Assembly (NCBI RefSeq): GCF_022436705.1
Contig: NZ_JAKUHT010000029.1
Span: forward strand, 18,873 to 82,872
Direction of reading: 5' to 3'
Length of the DNA: 64,000 bases
Origin: Nocardioides sp. CFH 31398
GTDB lineage: Bacteria > Actinomycetota > Actinomycetes > Propionibacteriales > Nocardioidaceae
Shown here: positions 40,230 through 48,352 of the stretch, piece by piece
How the letters are laid out: every line of letters begins with the position of its first letter
Numbering within the stretch: the stretch's first letter is position 1
Program-made: the position numbers and the translations under genes
Notes under the pieces: model-generated
What the model saw: only the letters and a program-made list of their open reading frames with translations
Databases searched by the model: none
Told to the model about the DNA's origin: nothing

Positions 40230-41230
40230 GAGATCCTCACTCGGGGGTCGAGCACCCCGTAGAGGATGTCGACCACGATGTTCGCCACGATCACCACGAT
40301 GGCACCGAAGAGCACGGTGGTCTGCACCACCGGGAAGTCCTCGATCTGGATGGCCTCCAGGCCCCAGCGACCGATGCCGTTGATGCCGAAGATGATCTCC
40401 GTGAAGATCGTACCGGCCAGCAGGAACGCGAAGTCGATGCCGAAGATCGTCACGATCGGCACGAGCGCGGAGCGCAGGCCGTGCTTGAACGTCACGGTCC
40501 GCGAGCTCAGGCCCTTGGCCCGGGCGGTGCGGATGTAGTCCTCCGACAGGGCGTCGATCATCGCGCCCCGGGAGAAGCGGGTGTACTGCGTCGAGTTGTA
40601 GAAGCCGAGCGCGAGCCACGGCAGCAGCAGGCCGCTCAGCCACGCCACGGGGTTCTCCGTCAGCGGGGTGTAGCCCGCCTCGGGGAACACCTCGTTGATG
40701 ACGTTGAGGTAGAGGTACACGAGCAGTGCGAACAGCACGTACGGGATCGAGCTCATCAGCAGGGTCGCGCTGACCAGCGCCTTGTCGGCGACGGTCCCGC
40801 GACGGCGGGCGGCGAGGACGCCGCTGGTCACGCCGACGAGCAGGATGATGACGGCCGCGCCGACCGCGAGGCTGATCGTGGCCGGCAGGCGGCGCACGAG
40901 CTCGTCGAACGCGGGCACGAAGGTCCGGTAGGACAGCCCGAGGCACGGGGCGGAGCACTCGACGAACGTGTTCGCGCCGAGCTGGATGTCGCGGCCGGTG
41001 AAGATGCCGGCGACGTACTTCCCGAGCTCGGAGAGCATCGGGTTGTTGTAGCCGAAGTTCTCCTCCAGCTGGGCGCGGAAGTCCGCGGTGCAGCGGTTGT
41101 TCGTCCGCTGCTCGCACAGGCCCTGGACGGGGCTGCGCGGGCCGTACCAGAACAGCAGGAAGATGCTGACGACCAGCGTGCTCAGCACGAGGAGGCCGGC
41201 CAGCAGGCGCTTCACGATGAACGCGAACAT
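40226..41230 (-). CDS. Oligopeptide/dipeptide ABC transporter permease (DppB-like)
   Basis: 334 residues with six predicted membrane helices, one at the N-terminus (LLAGLLVLSTLVVSIFLLFW), a long periplasmic loop with four Cys, then the BPD transport core. The EAA-type coupling motif is ALSEDYIRTARAKGLSSR near residue 222. The ATG at 41230 was chosen because AGGAG lies five bases upstream; a GTG 12 codons earlier lacks this. Family members form a heterodimer with DppC. Confidence 0.92.
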   Translation of the reverse strand: MFAFIVKRLLAGLLVLSTLVVSIFLLFWYGPRSPVQGLCEQRTNNRCTADFRAQLEENFGYNNPMLSELGKYVAGIFTGRDIQLGANTFVECSAPCLGLSYRTFVPAFDELVRRLPATISLAVGAAVIILLVGVTSGVLAARRRGTVADKALVSATLLMSSIPYVLFALLVYLYLNVINEVFPEAGYTPLTENPVAWLSGLLLPWLALGFYNSTQYTRFSRGAMIDALSEDYIRTARAKGLSSRTVTFKHGLRSALVPIVTIFGIDFAFLLAGTIFTEIIFGINGIGRWGLEAIQIEDFPVVQTTVLFGAIVVIVANIVVDILYGVLDPRVRIS

Positions 41231-41250
41231 GTCGCTCCTGGGGCTCGGTG

Positions 41251-41336
41251 CGGGCGGACGGGACACCGGGATCCTCCGGCGCCCGTCCGCCCGACGGGCG
41301 TCGTGCCCGGCCGGCTCAGGGCCGACCGGACACGAC
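41251..41336 (-). terminator. Overlapping hairpins between substrate-binding protein and permease genes
   Basis: CGGGCGGACGGG at 41251-41262 pairs perfectly with CCCGTCCGCCCG at 41282-41293. The right arm can instead fold locally, GCCCGTC (41281-41287) with GACGGGC (41293-41299), so the two stems exclude each other. A third stem joins GTCGTG at 41300-41305 with CACGAC at 41331-41336. In the minus-strand message they follow the substrate-binding protein stop. They may attenuate or protect the message so that the binding protein is made in excess; this is inference. Confidence 0.5.
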
Positions 41337-41373
41337 GGGGTTGGTGCGAGGTGGTGCTGCTAGCTCAGGCCGG

Positions 41374-43149
41374 TCACTCCGGGACGACGTACATGTCGCG
41401 CCAGTTCGGGAAGCCCTGGGCGGCGTCGTTCTGGAAGTTGCCCACCCGCTCGCCGTAGGCGAACAGGTTGTTGAGGTAGCCGAGCGTCAGGGTCGGGAAG
41501 TAGTCCTGACGGATGGTGCGGTCGAGGTCGGCCCACGCGGCGGGCTGCTCCTCCACCGGCAGGGACGAGATCTCGCCGATGCGGTCGTCGACCTCCTGCT
41601 CGGAGAAGTTGCCGGTGTTGTACTCCTGGCCGCTCTCGAACAGCGCCGGGATGAACGTCGAGGCCGACGGCCAGTCCGAGCACCAGGCGACGCCGCGGAC
41701 GTTCAGCTCCTGGTAGATGTTGTTGTCCGGGTCGGTCCACACGTCGTACGGCGAGCCGCCGTAGCCGAACGCCTGGGTGGCGAAGCCCGCGTCCTCGAGG
41801 GCGGTCTCGATCTGCTCCTTGGCCGCACGGCCCTCCGGGGTGGAGTTGGTGAAGGAGAAGCGGATCTCGTACTCGCCGGGCTCGTAGCCGGCCTCGGCGA
41901 GCAGCTCGCGCGCACGCTCCGGGTCGGTCTCGATGGTCTCGCCCGGGATCGCCTCGTAGTCCTCGCGGCCGGCCATGCCCGGGGGCAGGATCGGCTCGCC
42001 GAAGGTACGGGTCAGGCCGGGGATCTCACCGGCGGCCGCGGCGGCGTCCTCGTAGGGGTACGCGAAGGCGAGGGCCTGGCGGACCTCGATCTCGTCGATC
42101 TTCTCGTAGTCCGGGTTCCAGAACGAGGTGCAGGCCTGCGAGGCCGGCACGACGCGGTCACCGAGGTTCTCGGTGGCCTGCTGGTACGACGAGCCCTGGA
42201 GCGCGGTGAGGACCGTGGTCTCGGAGTCGGCGGTGTTGTTCAGCATGACCTGGTCGCTGGCCGTGGTGTCCTGGCCGAACTCGAACACGTACTCGTCCGG
42301 GTACTGGTGGCGCGACGCGTCGGTGTTGGGGTCCCACTCGTCGTTGCGCTCGAGGCGGAGGATCTCCCCGGCGCGGAACTCGGCGACCTTGTAGGGGCCG
42401 GTGGCCAGCGGCGCGTTGCCGTAGCCGGGAGCCTCGCCCTCGGGGCCCGAGGGCACCGGGCCCATGGCCATGAAGGAGCCCCAGTAGTCCATCTCCGGGA
42501 AGGGCTGGGACATCTCGATGGTGATGTCGCTGCCGTCGACCGTGATGGCCGGGAAGTCCTCGCCGTCCTCGTACGGGCCGGCGTAGTCCTTGCCGCCGGC
42601 GAAGTACGTCTTCGAGTACTTCGTGCCGGGGCCCTGCAGGTCGGCCGACTCCGACAGCGAGCGCTTCATGCCGAAGGCGACGTCCTCGGCGGTGACGGGA
42701 TCACCGTTCTCCCAGCGGATGCCGTCCTTGATCGTGAACGTCCACTCGGTGAAGTCGTCGTTCGGGGTGCCGAGGTCGGTGGCGAGGTCGGGGACCAGCA
42801 CCATCTCGTCGGTCTCGTAGTCGTACTTGAAGGTCGTGAGCGACCGGAAGACGAGGTTCTGCAGGATCGAGTTGTCGGTGACCGACCACCCGGCCGTGGG
42901 GTCCAGGGTCGTCGGGCCCTCGTCGGGCAGCGGGAGGAGCACGTTCAGCGTGCCACCCTCCTCGGCGCCCTCGATGGGCTCCGCGGGGCCCTGTGCCTCG
43001 GGGTCCTTGAGCTCGCCCGCGGCGCCGCCCTCCTGGAACCCCTCGCCGGCCTGAGGCTGGTCGCCTCCACCGCCGCCGCCGCCGCATGCCGCCAGCGTGA
43101 ACAACGCTGCCGCTCCTGCGACCGCAGCCATGGACTTGCTGCGCTTCAT
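41374..43149 (-). CDS. Oligopeptide/dipeptide ABC transporter substrate-binding lipoprotein
   Basis: 591 residues, SBP family 5. Signal peptide with lipobox LFTLAACGGG near residue 22, then an acidic Gly-rich linker. Family motifs: VLLPLPDEGPTTLDPTAGW, ILQNLVFRSLTTF, WTFTIKDGIRWENGDPVTAEDVAFGMKR near residue 160, and PLATGPYKVAEF. The second lobe has VRQALAFAYP. Captures peptides outside the membrane for the permease pair. ATG 43149 with AAGGAAGG upstream. It lies between the two permease genes rather than first in the operon. Confidence 0.92.
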   Translation of the reverse strand: MKRSKSMAAVAGAAALFTLAACGGGGGGGDQPQAGEGFQEGGAAGELKDPEAQGPAEPIEGAEEGGTLNVLLPLPDEGPTTLDPTAGWSVTDNSILQNLVFRSLTTFKYDYETDEMVLVPDLATDLGTPNDDFTEWTFTIKDGIRWENGDPVTAEDVAFGMKRSLSESADLQGPGTKYSKTYFAGGKDYAGPYEDGEDFPAITVDGSDITIEMSQPFPEMDYWGSFMAMGPVPSGPEGEAPGYGNAPLATGPYKVAEFRAGEILRLERNDEWDPNTDASRHQYPDEYVFEFGQDTTASDQVMLNNTADSETTVLTALQGSSYQQATENLGDRVVPASQACTSFWNPDYEKIDEIEVRQALAFAYPYEDAAAAAGEIPGLTRTFGEPILPPGMAGREDYEAIPGETIETDPERARELLAEAGYEPGEYEIRFSFTNSTPEGRAAKEQIETALEDAGFATQAFGYGGSPYDVWTDPDNNIYQELNVRGVAWCSDWPSASTFIPALFESGQEYNTGNFSEQEVDDRIGEISSLPVEEQPAAWADLDRTIRQDYFPTLTLGYLNNLFAYGERVGNFQNDAAQGFPNWRDMYVVPE

Positions 43150-43199
43150 GTCCAGCCTTCCTTGTCGTGATGGTCGGTCGCGGTGTGGATGCCGCGTCC

Positions 43200-43215
43200 G
43201 CGTTCCCGAGAACGC
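43200..43215 (-). terminator. Small hairpin between DppC-like and substrate-binding genes
   Basis: GCGTTC (43200-43205), four-base loop, GAACGC (43210-43215). It sits in the 95-base gap after the DppC-like stop and before the substrate-binding protein start. It may be a processing site or weak terminator within the operon. Confidence 0.35.
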
Positions 43216-43244
43216 TTCTGGCGCCTCGAAGATCGGAGCAGGCG

Positions 43245-44252
43245 TCAGCGCCTGGTCTTGGGGTCGAGGGCGTCGCGGATCGCGTCGCCCAGGAGGTTGA
43301 GGGCGATGACCAGGAGGACGATCCCGATCACCGGCTGCCACAGGTACTGCGGGTAGACGTCGAACCACTGCACGGCACCCGCGACGGTCTGGCCCCACGA
43401 GGGCCGGTCGACGACGCCGATGCCGAGGTACGACAGCCCGGCCTCCGCGGCGACGTACGCCGGCAGGGCCAGGGAGAAGGCGACCACGATGGGGGCCACC
43501 AGGTTGGGGAGGATCTCCTTGCGGAGGATCCGGTGGGTGGGGACGCCGATCGCGCGGGCGGCCTGCACGAACTCGCGCTCGCGCAGCGACAGCACCTCGC
43601 CGCGGATCAGGCGGGCCATCGTCATCCAGCCGAAGAGCGTCAGCACCGCGATGACGGAGTAGAACTGGATCTCCCCCAGCCGCTGGGGGTCGGTGCCGAA
43701 CCGGTCGGACAGGATCGGCGCCAGCGCGAGCGCGGCCAGCAGGAACGGGATGGTCAGGAACAGGTCCGTGACGAACATCAGGACCCGGTCGACCACGCCG
43801 CCCAGGTAGCCGGCCAGCAGGCCGACGATCACGCCGACCACGGTCGACAGCACCGCCGCGGACGCCGCGATGATCATCGACGTCCTCGCGCCGTACAGCC
43901 ACACGGCGAGGTTGTCGGTGCCCACGCGGGGCGCGACGCCGAAGGGGTGCTCGGGGTCGAAGCCCCCGAAGGGCGGGCCCTCCAGCGGCAGCTGGCTGAT
44001 CAGGTTGATCCGCTCCGAGGCGAGCGGGGTCTCCAGCGAGACGCCGAACAGGTTCGCGATGGCTCCCGCGAACACGGCGATCACCGCGAAGACGAGGACC
44101 ACGAGCAGCGACGCCATGGCCAGCCAGTCGCGACGCAGCCGGTCGAAGGCGATGCGGGTCGGCGACTTGCCGGCGATGGCCTTCGGCGCCGACTGGGGGG
44201 CCCCGGGGGGCTCCGTCGACTGCGTCTGCACCTCCGCCTGCGGCAGGGTCAT
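43245..44252 (-). CDS. Oligopeptide/dipeptide ABC transporter permease (DppC-like)
   Basis: 335 residues. A Gln/Pro-rich cytoplasmic N-terminus, then helix ASLLVVLVFAVIAVFAGAIA typical of DppC/OppC, a long extracytoplasmic loop (HPFGVAPRVGTDNLAVWLYGA) and the BPD core with coupling motif SLREREFVQAARAIGVPTH near residue 225 and PSWGQTVAGA near the end. ATG 44252 has GAGGTG just upstream. First gene of the importer operon. Confidence 0.92.
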   Translation of the reverse strand: MTLPQAEVQTQSTEPPGAPQSAPKAIAGKSPTRIAFDRLRRDWLAMASLLVVLVFAVIAVFAGAIANLFGVSLETPLASERINLISQLPLEGPPFGGFDPEHPFGVAPRVGTDNLAVWLYGARTSMIIAASAAVLSTVVGVIVGLLAGYLGGVVDRVLMFVTDLFLTIPFLLAALALAPILSDRFGTDPQRLGEIQFYSVIAVLTLFGWMTMARLIRGEVLSLREREFVQAARAIGVPTHRILRKEILPNLVAPIVVAFSLALPAYVAAEAGLSYLGIGVVDRPSWGQTVAGAVQWFDVYPQYLWQPVIGIVLLVIALNLLGDAIRDALDPKTRR

Positions 44253-44311
44253 GCTCACCTCGTGTTCGTCACCCGAATGACCGTGCGCCCCGGTGGCGCG
44301 TGGTGAGCCTA

Positions 44312-44369
44312 GACCGGCGCGGATCGAGACAGGATCACTGCGGAATAACGATTGCGTCTCGCGCCGGTC
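44312..44369. promoter_or_regulatory. Long-range inverted repeat between aspS and the ABC importer operon
   Basis: GACCGGCGCG at 44312-44321 pairs with CGCGCCGGTC at 44360-44369; inner GAGAC/GTCTC extends the stem around a loop of about 25 bases that is unusually A/T-rich for this window. It lies after the aspS stop (minus strand) and before the importer start. A -10-like TAGGCT (44311-44306, minus) is next to it. It could be the aspS terminator, an operator for the importer, or both. Confidence 0.4.
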
Positions 44370-44373
44370 CTTG

Positions 44374-46182
44374 CTAGGAGCCCGCTGAGGACCCCGCCGC
44401 GGCGTCGGGCTGAGGTGCCTTCGGCTTCGCGTCGACACCCGCCTCGCGCCGCTGCTCGGGGCTGATGGGCGCCGGCGCGGCGGTCAGCGGGTCGTAGCCG
44501 CCGCCGGACTTCGGGAACGCGATGACCTCGCGGATCGAGTCCGCCCCGGCCAGCAGCGCGACGATCCGGTCCCACCCGAAGGCGATGCCGCCGTGCGGCG
44601 GGGCGCCGTAGGCGAAGGCGTCGAGCAGGAAGCCGAACTTCTCGGTCGCCTCCTCCTCGGAGAGCCCCATCACCGCGAAGACGCGCTTCTGGACGTCCTC
44701 ACGGTGGATACGGATCGACCCGCCGCCGATCTCGTTGCCGTTGCAGACGATGTCGTAGGCCCACGCCGGTGCCTCGCCGGGGTCGACGTCGAAGGTCTCG
44801 AGGTCCTGCGGGCTGGTGAAGGCGTGGTGGACGGCGGTCCAGGCGCCCGAGCCGACCGCGACGTCGCCCGCGGCCTGGGCGTCGGACGCCGGCTCGAACA
44901 GCGGCGCGTCGACGACCCACACGAAGCTCCAGGCGTCGGTGTCGATGAGGCCGAGGCGGTGGCCGATCTCCAGGCGCGCGGCGCCGAGCAGCGCCCGCGA
45001 GGTCTTGGGCGGGCCGGCGGCGAAGAAGACGCAGTCCCCCGGCTGGGCGCCTACGTGGGCGGCCAGCCCGGCCTTCTCGGTGTCGCTGATGTTCTTGCTG
45101 ACCGGGCCGGTCAGCTCGCCGTCGGGCTGCACCAGGACGTAGGCCAGGCCCTTGGCGCCGCGCTGCTTGGCCCACTCCTGCCACGCGTCGAGCGTGCGGC
45201 GCGGCTGGTCCGCCCCGCCGGGCATGACGACCGCCCCGACGTACGGCGCCTGGAAGACGCGGAACGGGGTGTCGGCGAAGAACGCGGTGCAGTCGACGAG
45301 CTCCTGGCCCATCCGCAGGTCGGGCTTGTCGGTGCCGAACCGGGCCATGGCCTCGGCGTACGGCATCCGCGGGATCGGCGTGGTGATCTCGTGGCCGACC
45401 AGGCGCCACAGGGCGGCGAGGATCTCCTCCGACAGGGCGATCACGTCGTCCTGGTCGACGAAGCTCATCTCGACGTCGAGCTGGGTGAACTCGGGCTGGC
45501 GGTCGGCGCGGAAGTCCTCGTCGCGGTAGCAGCGCGCGATCTGGTAGTACCGCTCGAGGCCGCCGACCATCAGCAGCTGCTTGAACAGCTGGGGGCTCTG
45601 CGGCAGCGCGTACCAGGACCCCGGCCGCAGGCGGGCGGGCACGAGGAAGTCGCGGGCGCCCTCCGGCGTGGAGCGGGTGAGGGTGGGCGTCTCGACCTCG
45701 ACGAAGTCGTGGGAGGCCAGCACCCCGCGGGCGGCGGCGTTGACCTTGCTGCGCAGGCGCAGCGCGTGGGCGGGCCCGGCGCGACGCAGGTCGAGGTAGC
45801 GGTGGCGCAGGCGCGCCTCCTCCCCCACCTCGCCGCCGGCGTGGCCGGAGGCGTCGTCCACGGGGAACGGCAGCGGGGCGCTGGCGCTGAGCACCTCGAG
45901 GTCGGTGGCGACCACCTCGATGTCGCCGGTGGCCAGGGCGGGGTTCTCGTTGCCCTCCTTGCGGGCGACGACCTCCCCGGTCACCTTCACGCAGTACTCG
46001 CTGCGCAGGCTGCCGGCGACCTCCTCGTCGCGGACGACGACCTGCACCACGCCGGACGCCTCCCGCAGGTCGAGGAAGGCGACGCCGCCGTGGTCGCGGC
46101 GGCGGGCGACCCAGCCGGCGAGGGTGACGGTCTGGCCGACGTGCTCGGCGCGGAGGGCTCCGGCGTCGTGGGTGCGGATCAC
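44374..46182 (-). CDS. aspS: Aspartate-tRNA ligase, bacterial type
   Basis: 602 residues. N-terminal OB anticodon-binding domain (GQTVTLAGWVARRRDHGGVAFLDLR), motif 1 region LRHRYLDLRR near residue 135, motif 2 QIARCYRDEDFRADRQPEF near 215, the GAD insertion domain in the middle, and motif 3 YGAPPHGGIAFGWDRIVALL near 550. The C-terminus has a Pro/Ala-rich tail. GTG 46182 overlaps the hisS stop by four bases. No asparaginyl-tRNA synthetase or gatCAB is seen here, so discrimination cannot be judged. Confidence 0.96.
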   Translation of the reverse strand: MIRTHDAGALRAEHVGQTVTLAGWVARRRDHGGVAFLDLREASGVVQVVVRDEEVAGSLRSEYCVKVTGEVVARKEGNENPALATGDIEVVATDLEVLSASAPLPFPVDDASGHAGGEVGEEARLRHRYLDLRRAGPAHALRLRSKVNAAARGVLASHDFVEVETPTLTRSTPEGARDFLVPARLRPGSWYALPQSPQLFKQLLMVGGLERYYQIARCYRDEDFRADRQPEFTQLDVEMSFVDQDDVIALSEEILAALWRLVGHEITTPIPRMPYAEAMARFGTDKPDLRMGQELVDCTAFFADTPFRVFQAPYVGAVVMPGGADQPRRTLDAWQEWAKQRGAKGLAYVLVQPDGELTGPVSKNISDTEKAGLAAHVGAQPGDCVFFAAGPPKTSRALLGAARLEIGHRLGLIDTDAWSFVWVVDAPLFEPASDAQAAGDVAVGSGAWTAVHHAFTSPQDLETFDVDPGEAPAWAYDIVCNGNEIGGGSIRIHREDVQKRVFAVMGLSEEEATEKFGFLLDAFAYGAPPHGGIAFGWDRIVALLAGADSIREVIAFPKSGGGYDPLTAAPAPISPEQRREAGVDAKPKAPQPDAAAGSSAGS

Positions 46183-47552
46183 TGCTGCTCCTTCGCCTGC
46201 ACGCGGGGGCGCAGGTCCTCGGTGGGTGGGGTCCAGGTGTCGGGGTCGGCCGTGACCTGCTCGCCGCTGCGGATGTCCTTGACCTCGTGCTCCGTCGTCT
46301 CCCCGTCCGTGCCGGCGGGCGCGGGGAACCAGACGTACGGGATGCCGCGCCGCTCGGCGTAGCGGATCTGCTTGCCGAACCGCTGCGGCGTCGCCGCCAC
46401 CTCGCAGGGGACGTCGCGGGCCCGCAGCCGGTCGGCCACGGCGTCGGCGTGGGCCCGGGACGCCTCGTCGGGCAGCGCGACCAGCACGGCGCTCGGCACG
46501 GCCCGGTCCGCCGCGAGACCCGTGCGGGCGAGCAGGGGGACGACGACGCGGCTGACGCCGAACGAGATGCCGACACCCGGGTACGTCGTCCTGCCGTCGG
46601 TCGCGAGGGCGTCGTAGCGCCCGCCCGAGCAGATCGAGCCCAGCGACTCCCAGCCGCGCAGGCGGGTCTCGAAGACGGTGCCGGTGTAGTAGTCGAGCCC
46701 GCGGGCCACCGAGAGGTCGGCGACGACCGAGACCCGGTCGTCGACCAGCCCCGCGCAGGCGCCGAGCACGCCGACCAGCTCGGCGAGGCCCTCCTCGAGC
46801 AGGGGGTCGGTGACCCCCAGGGCGCGGACGTCGGCCTCGAGCGCGGCGGCGTCCGTGGCGCGGACGGCCGCGAGCGCGAGCACCCGCTCGGCCGTGGCGT
46901 CGTCCAGGCCGACGGGCCCCACGAGCTCGCCGCGGACGGACTCGACGGGCAGCTTGTCGAGCTTGTCGACCTGGCGCATCACCTCGTCGACGAGCTCGCC
47001 GCCGGTGATCCCGAGGCCCGCGTAGTAGCCGGCGATGACCTTGCGGTTGTTGACCTGCAGCGTGAACCCGGGCAGAAAGTCCAGGCGACGGAGCGCGTCG
47101 ACCATGACGCGCGCGACCTCGGCGTCGTGGTGGGTCCCGAGCTCGCCGCGCCCGACGATGTCGATGTCGGCCTGGGTGAACTCGCGGAACCGGCCCTCCT
47201 GGGGCCGCTCCCCGCGCCACACCTTCTGCACCTGGTAGCGGCGGAAGGGGAACTCGAGGTGCCCCGCGTGCTCCAGCACGTAGCGCGCGAAGGGGACGGT
47301 GAGGTCGAAGTGCAGGCCGAGGCCGGCGTGGCCGTCCGCGGAGGTCTCGTGGAGGCGCCGCAGCAGGTAGACCTCCTTCGCGGTGTCGCCCTTGCGCAGC
47401 AGCACGTCGAGCGGCTCGACGGCGCGGGTCTCGACGCCGGCGAAGCCGTGCAGCTCGAAGACGTGGCGCAGGGTGTCCAGCACCTGCTGCTCCACGGCGC
47501 GCTGCGCGGGCAGCAGCTCGGGGAACCCGCTGAGCGGGGTGGGCTTGCTCAT
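46179..47552 (-). CDS. hisS: Histidine-tRNA ligase, divergent type
   Basis: 457 residues. Class II core with the HisRS-specific RGLDYYTGTVFE near residue 277 and a C-terminal anticodon-binding domain (PSAVLVALPDEASRAHADAV). The ATP/histidine loops differ from common bacterial HisRS: LHFDLTVPFARYV replaces LRPEGT, and the motif 2 end is GRFREFTQADIDIVG, closer to archaeal/eukaryotic enzymes (LRYDLTVPFARY; GRYREFYQCDFDIAG). ATG 47552, four bases from the upstream hydrolase stop. Function is secure; the lineage of the gene is not. Confidence 0.93.
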   Translation of the reverse strand: MSKPTPLSGFPELLPAQRAVEQQVLDTLRHVFELHGFAGVETRAVEPLDVLLRKGDTAKEVYLLRRLHETSADGHAGLGLHFDLTVPFARYVLEHAGHLEFPFRRYQVQKVWRGERPQEGRFREFTQADIDIVGRGELGTHHDAEVARVMVDALRRLDFLPGFTLQVNNRKVIAGYYAGLGITGGELVDEVMRQVDKLDKLPVESVRGELVGPVGLDDATAERVLALAAVRATDAAALEADVRALGVTDPLLEEGLAELVGVLGACAGLVDDRVSVVADLSVARGLDYYTGTVFETRLRGWESLGSICSGGRYDALATDGRTTYPGVGISFGVSRVVVPLLARTGLAADRAVPSAVLVALPDEASRAHADAVADRLRARDVPCEVAATPQRFGKQIRYAERRGIPYVWFPAPAGTDGETTEHEVKDIRSGEQVTADPDTWTPPTEDLRPRVQAKEQQ

Positions 47553-47556
47553 CGAC

Positions 47557-48279
47557 TCACAGACCTCGGGTGACTCGTCCGGCGTCGTCCCCGCGCTGGA
47601 GGTCGAGCAGGTAGGGGTTGGTGGCGCGCTCGCGGCCGATCGACGTCTGCTCGCCGTGACCGGGGAGCACGACCACGTCGTCGTCCAGCGGCAGCACCTT
47701 GTCGGCCAGGGTGCGCAGCATCGTGGCGTGGTCGCCGCCCGGCAGGTCCGTGCGGCCGATGGAGCCGGCGAACAGCACGTCACCCGCGAACAGCACCTCG
47801 CTGACGCCCTGCTCGGGGTGGGGGGTGCGGAAGGTCACCGACCCACGGGTGTGGCCGGGCATGTGGTCGACGGTGAAGGTGATCCCGGCGAGCTCCAGGG
47901 TGGTGGTGTCGTCGAGCAGGCGGACGTCGTCCGGCTCGACCCACGTGTGCTCCCTGCCCCCGAGCAGCTGCGGCATCATCTGCCGCGTGTCGGCGCTCAT
48001 CCCCGCGAGCGGGTCGGTGAGCAGGTGCCGGTCCTCGCCGTGGATCCAGGCGGTCGCGTCGTACGCCCCGGCGACGGGGGTCACGCACCAGACGTGGTCC
48101 AGGTGGCCGTGCGTCGCGAGGACGGCGACGGGCTTGAGGCCCCGCTCGCGGACCACCTGGGCCACCCCGTCGGCGGCGTCCTTGCCGGGGTCGACGACGA
48201 CGCACTCGCTGCGGTCGCCGGTGGCCACGACGTAGCAGTTCGTGCCCCAGGGTCCGGCGGGGAAGCCTGCGATCAGCAC
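47557..48279 (-). CDS. Metallo-beta-lactamase fold hydrolase, glyoxalase II-like
   Basis: 240 residues. Zinc motif THGHLDHV near residue 57, further ligands in HMPGHTRGS, FAGDVLFAGSIGRTD and LPGHGEQT. This type lies between relA and hisS in many Actinobacteria and is annotated as a hydroxyacylglutathione hydrolase-like protein; its real thiol substrate is unknown, since Actinobacteria use mycothiol. GTG 48279 (VLIAGFPAG) was chosen by similarity to relatives and because a -10-like TAGTGT ends seven bases before it; GTG 48288 would add three residues. Confidence 0.9.
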   Translation of the reverse strand: MLIAGFPAGPWGTNCYVVATGDRSECVVVDPGKDAADGVAQVVRERGLKPVAVLATHGHLDHVWCVTPVAGAYDATAWIHGEDRHLLTDPLAGMSADTRQMMPQLLGGREHTWVEPDDVRLLDDTTTLELAGITFTVDHMPGHTRGSVTFRTPHPEQGVSEVLFAGDVLFAGSIGRTDLPGGDHATMLRTLADKVLPLDDDVVVLPGHGEQTSIGRERATNPYLLDLQRGDDAGRVTRGL

Positions 48280-48340
48280 CCGCCGCACACTACCGATGCG
48301 GTGTGCGGACGGAGCCGACGCCCACGGGCCCGGCTCTCGA

Positions 48341-48352
48341 TACGATGATGCG
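48341..48352 (+). promoter_or_regulatory. Leaderless -10 promoter of the DUF349 gene
   Basis: TACGAT at 48341-48346, six bases, then GTG 48353. No ribosome binding site is present. A minus-strand -10-like TAGTGT for the hydrolase lies about 50 bases away, making a compact divergent promoter region. Confidence 0.5.
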
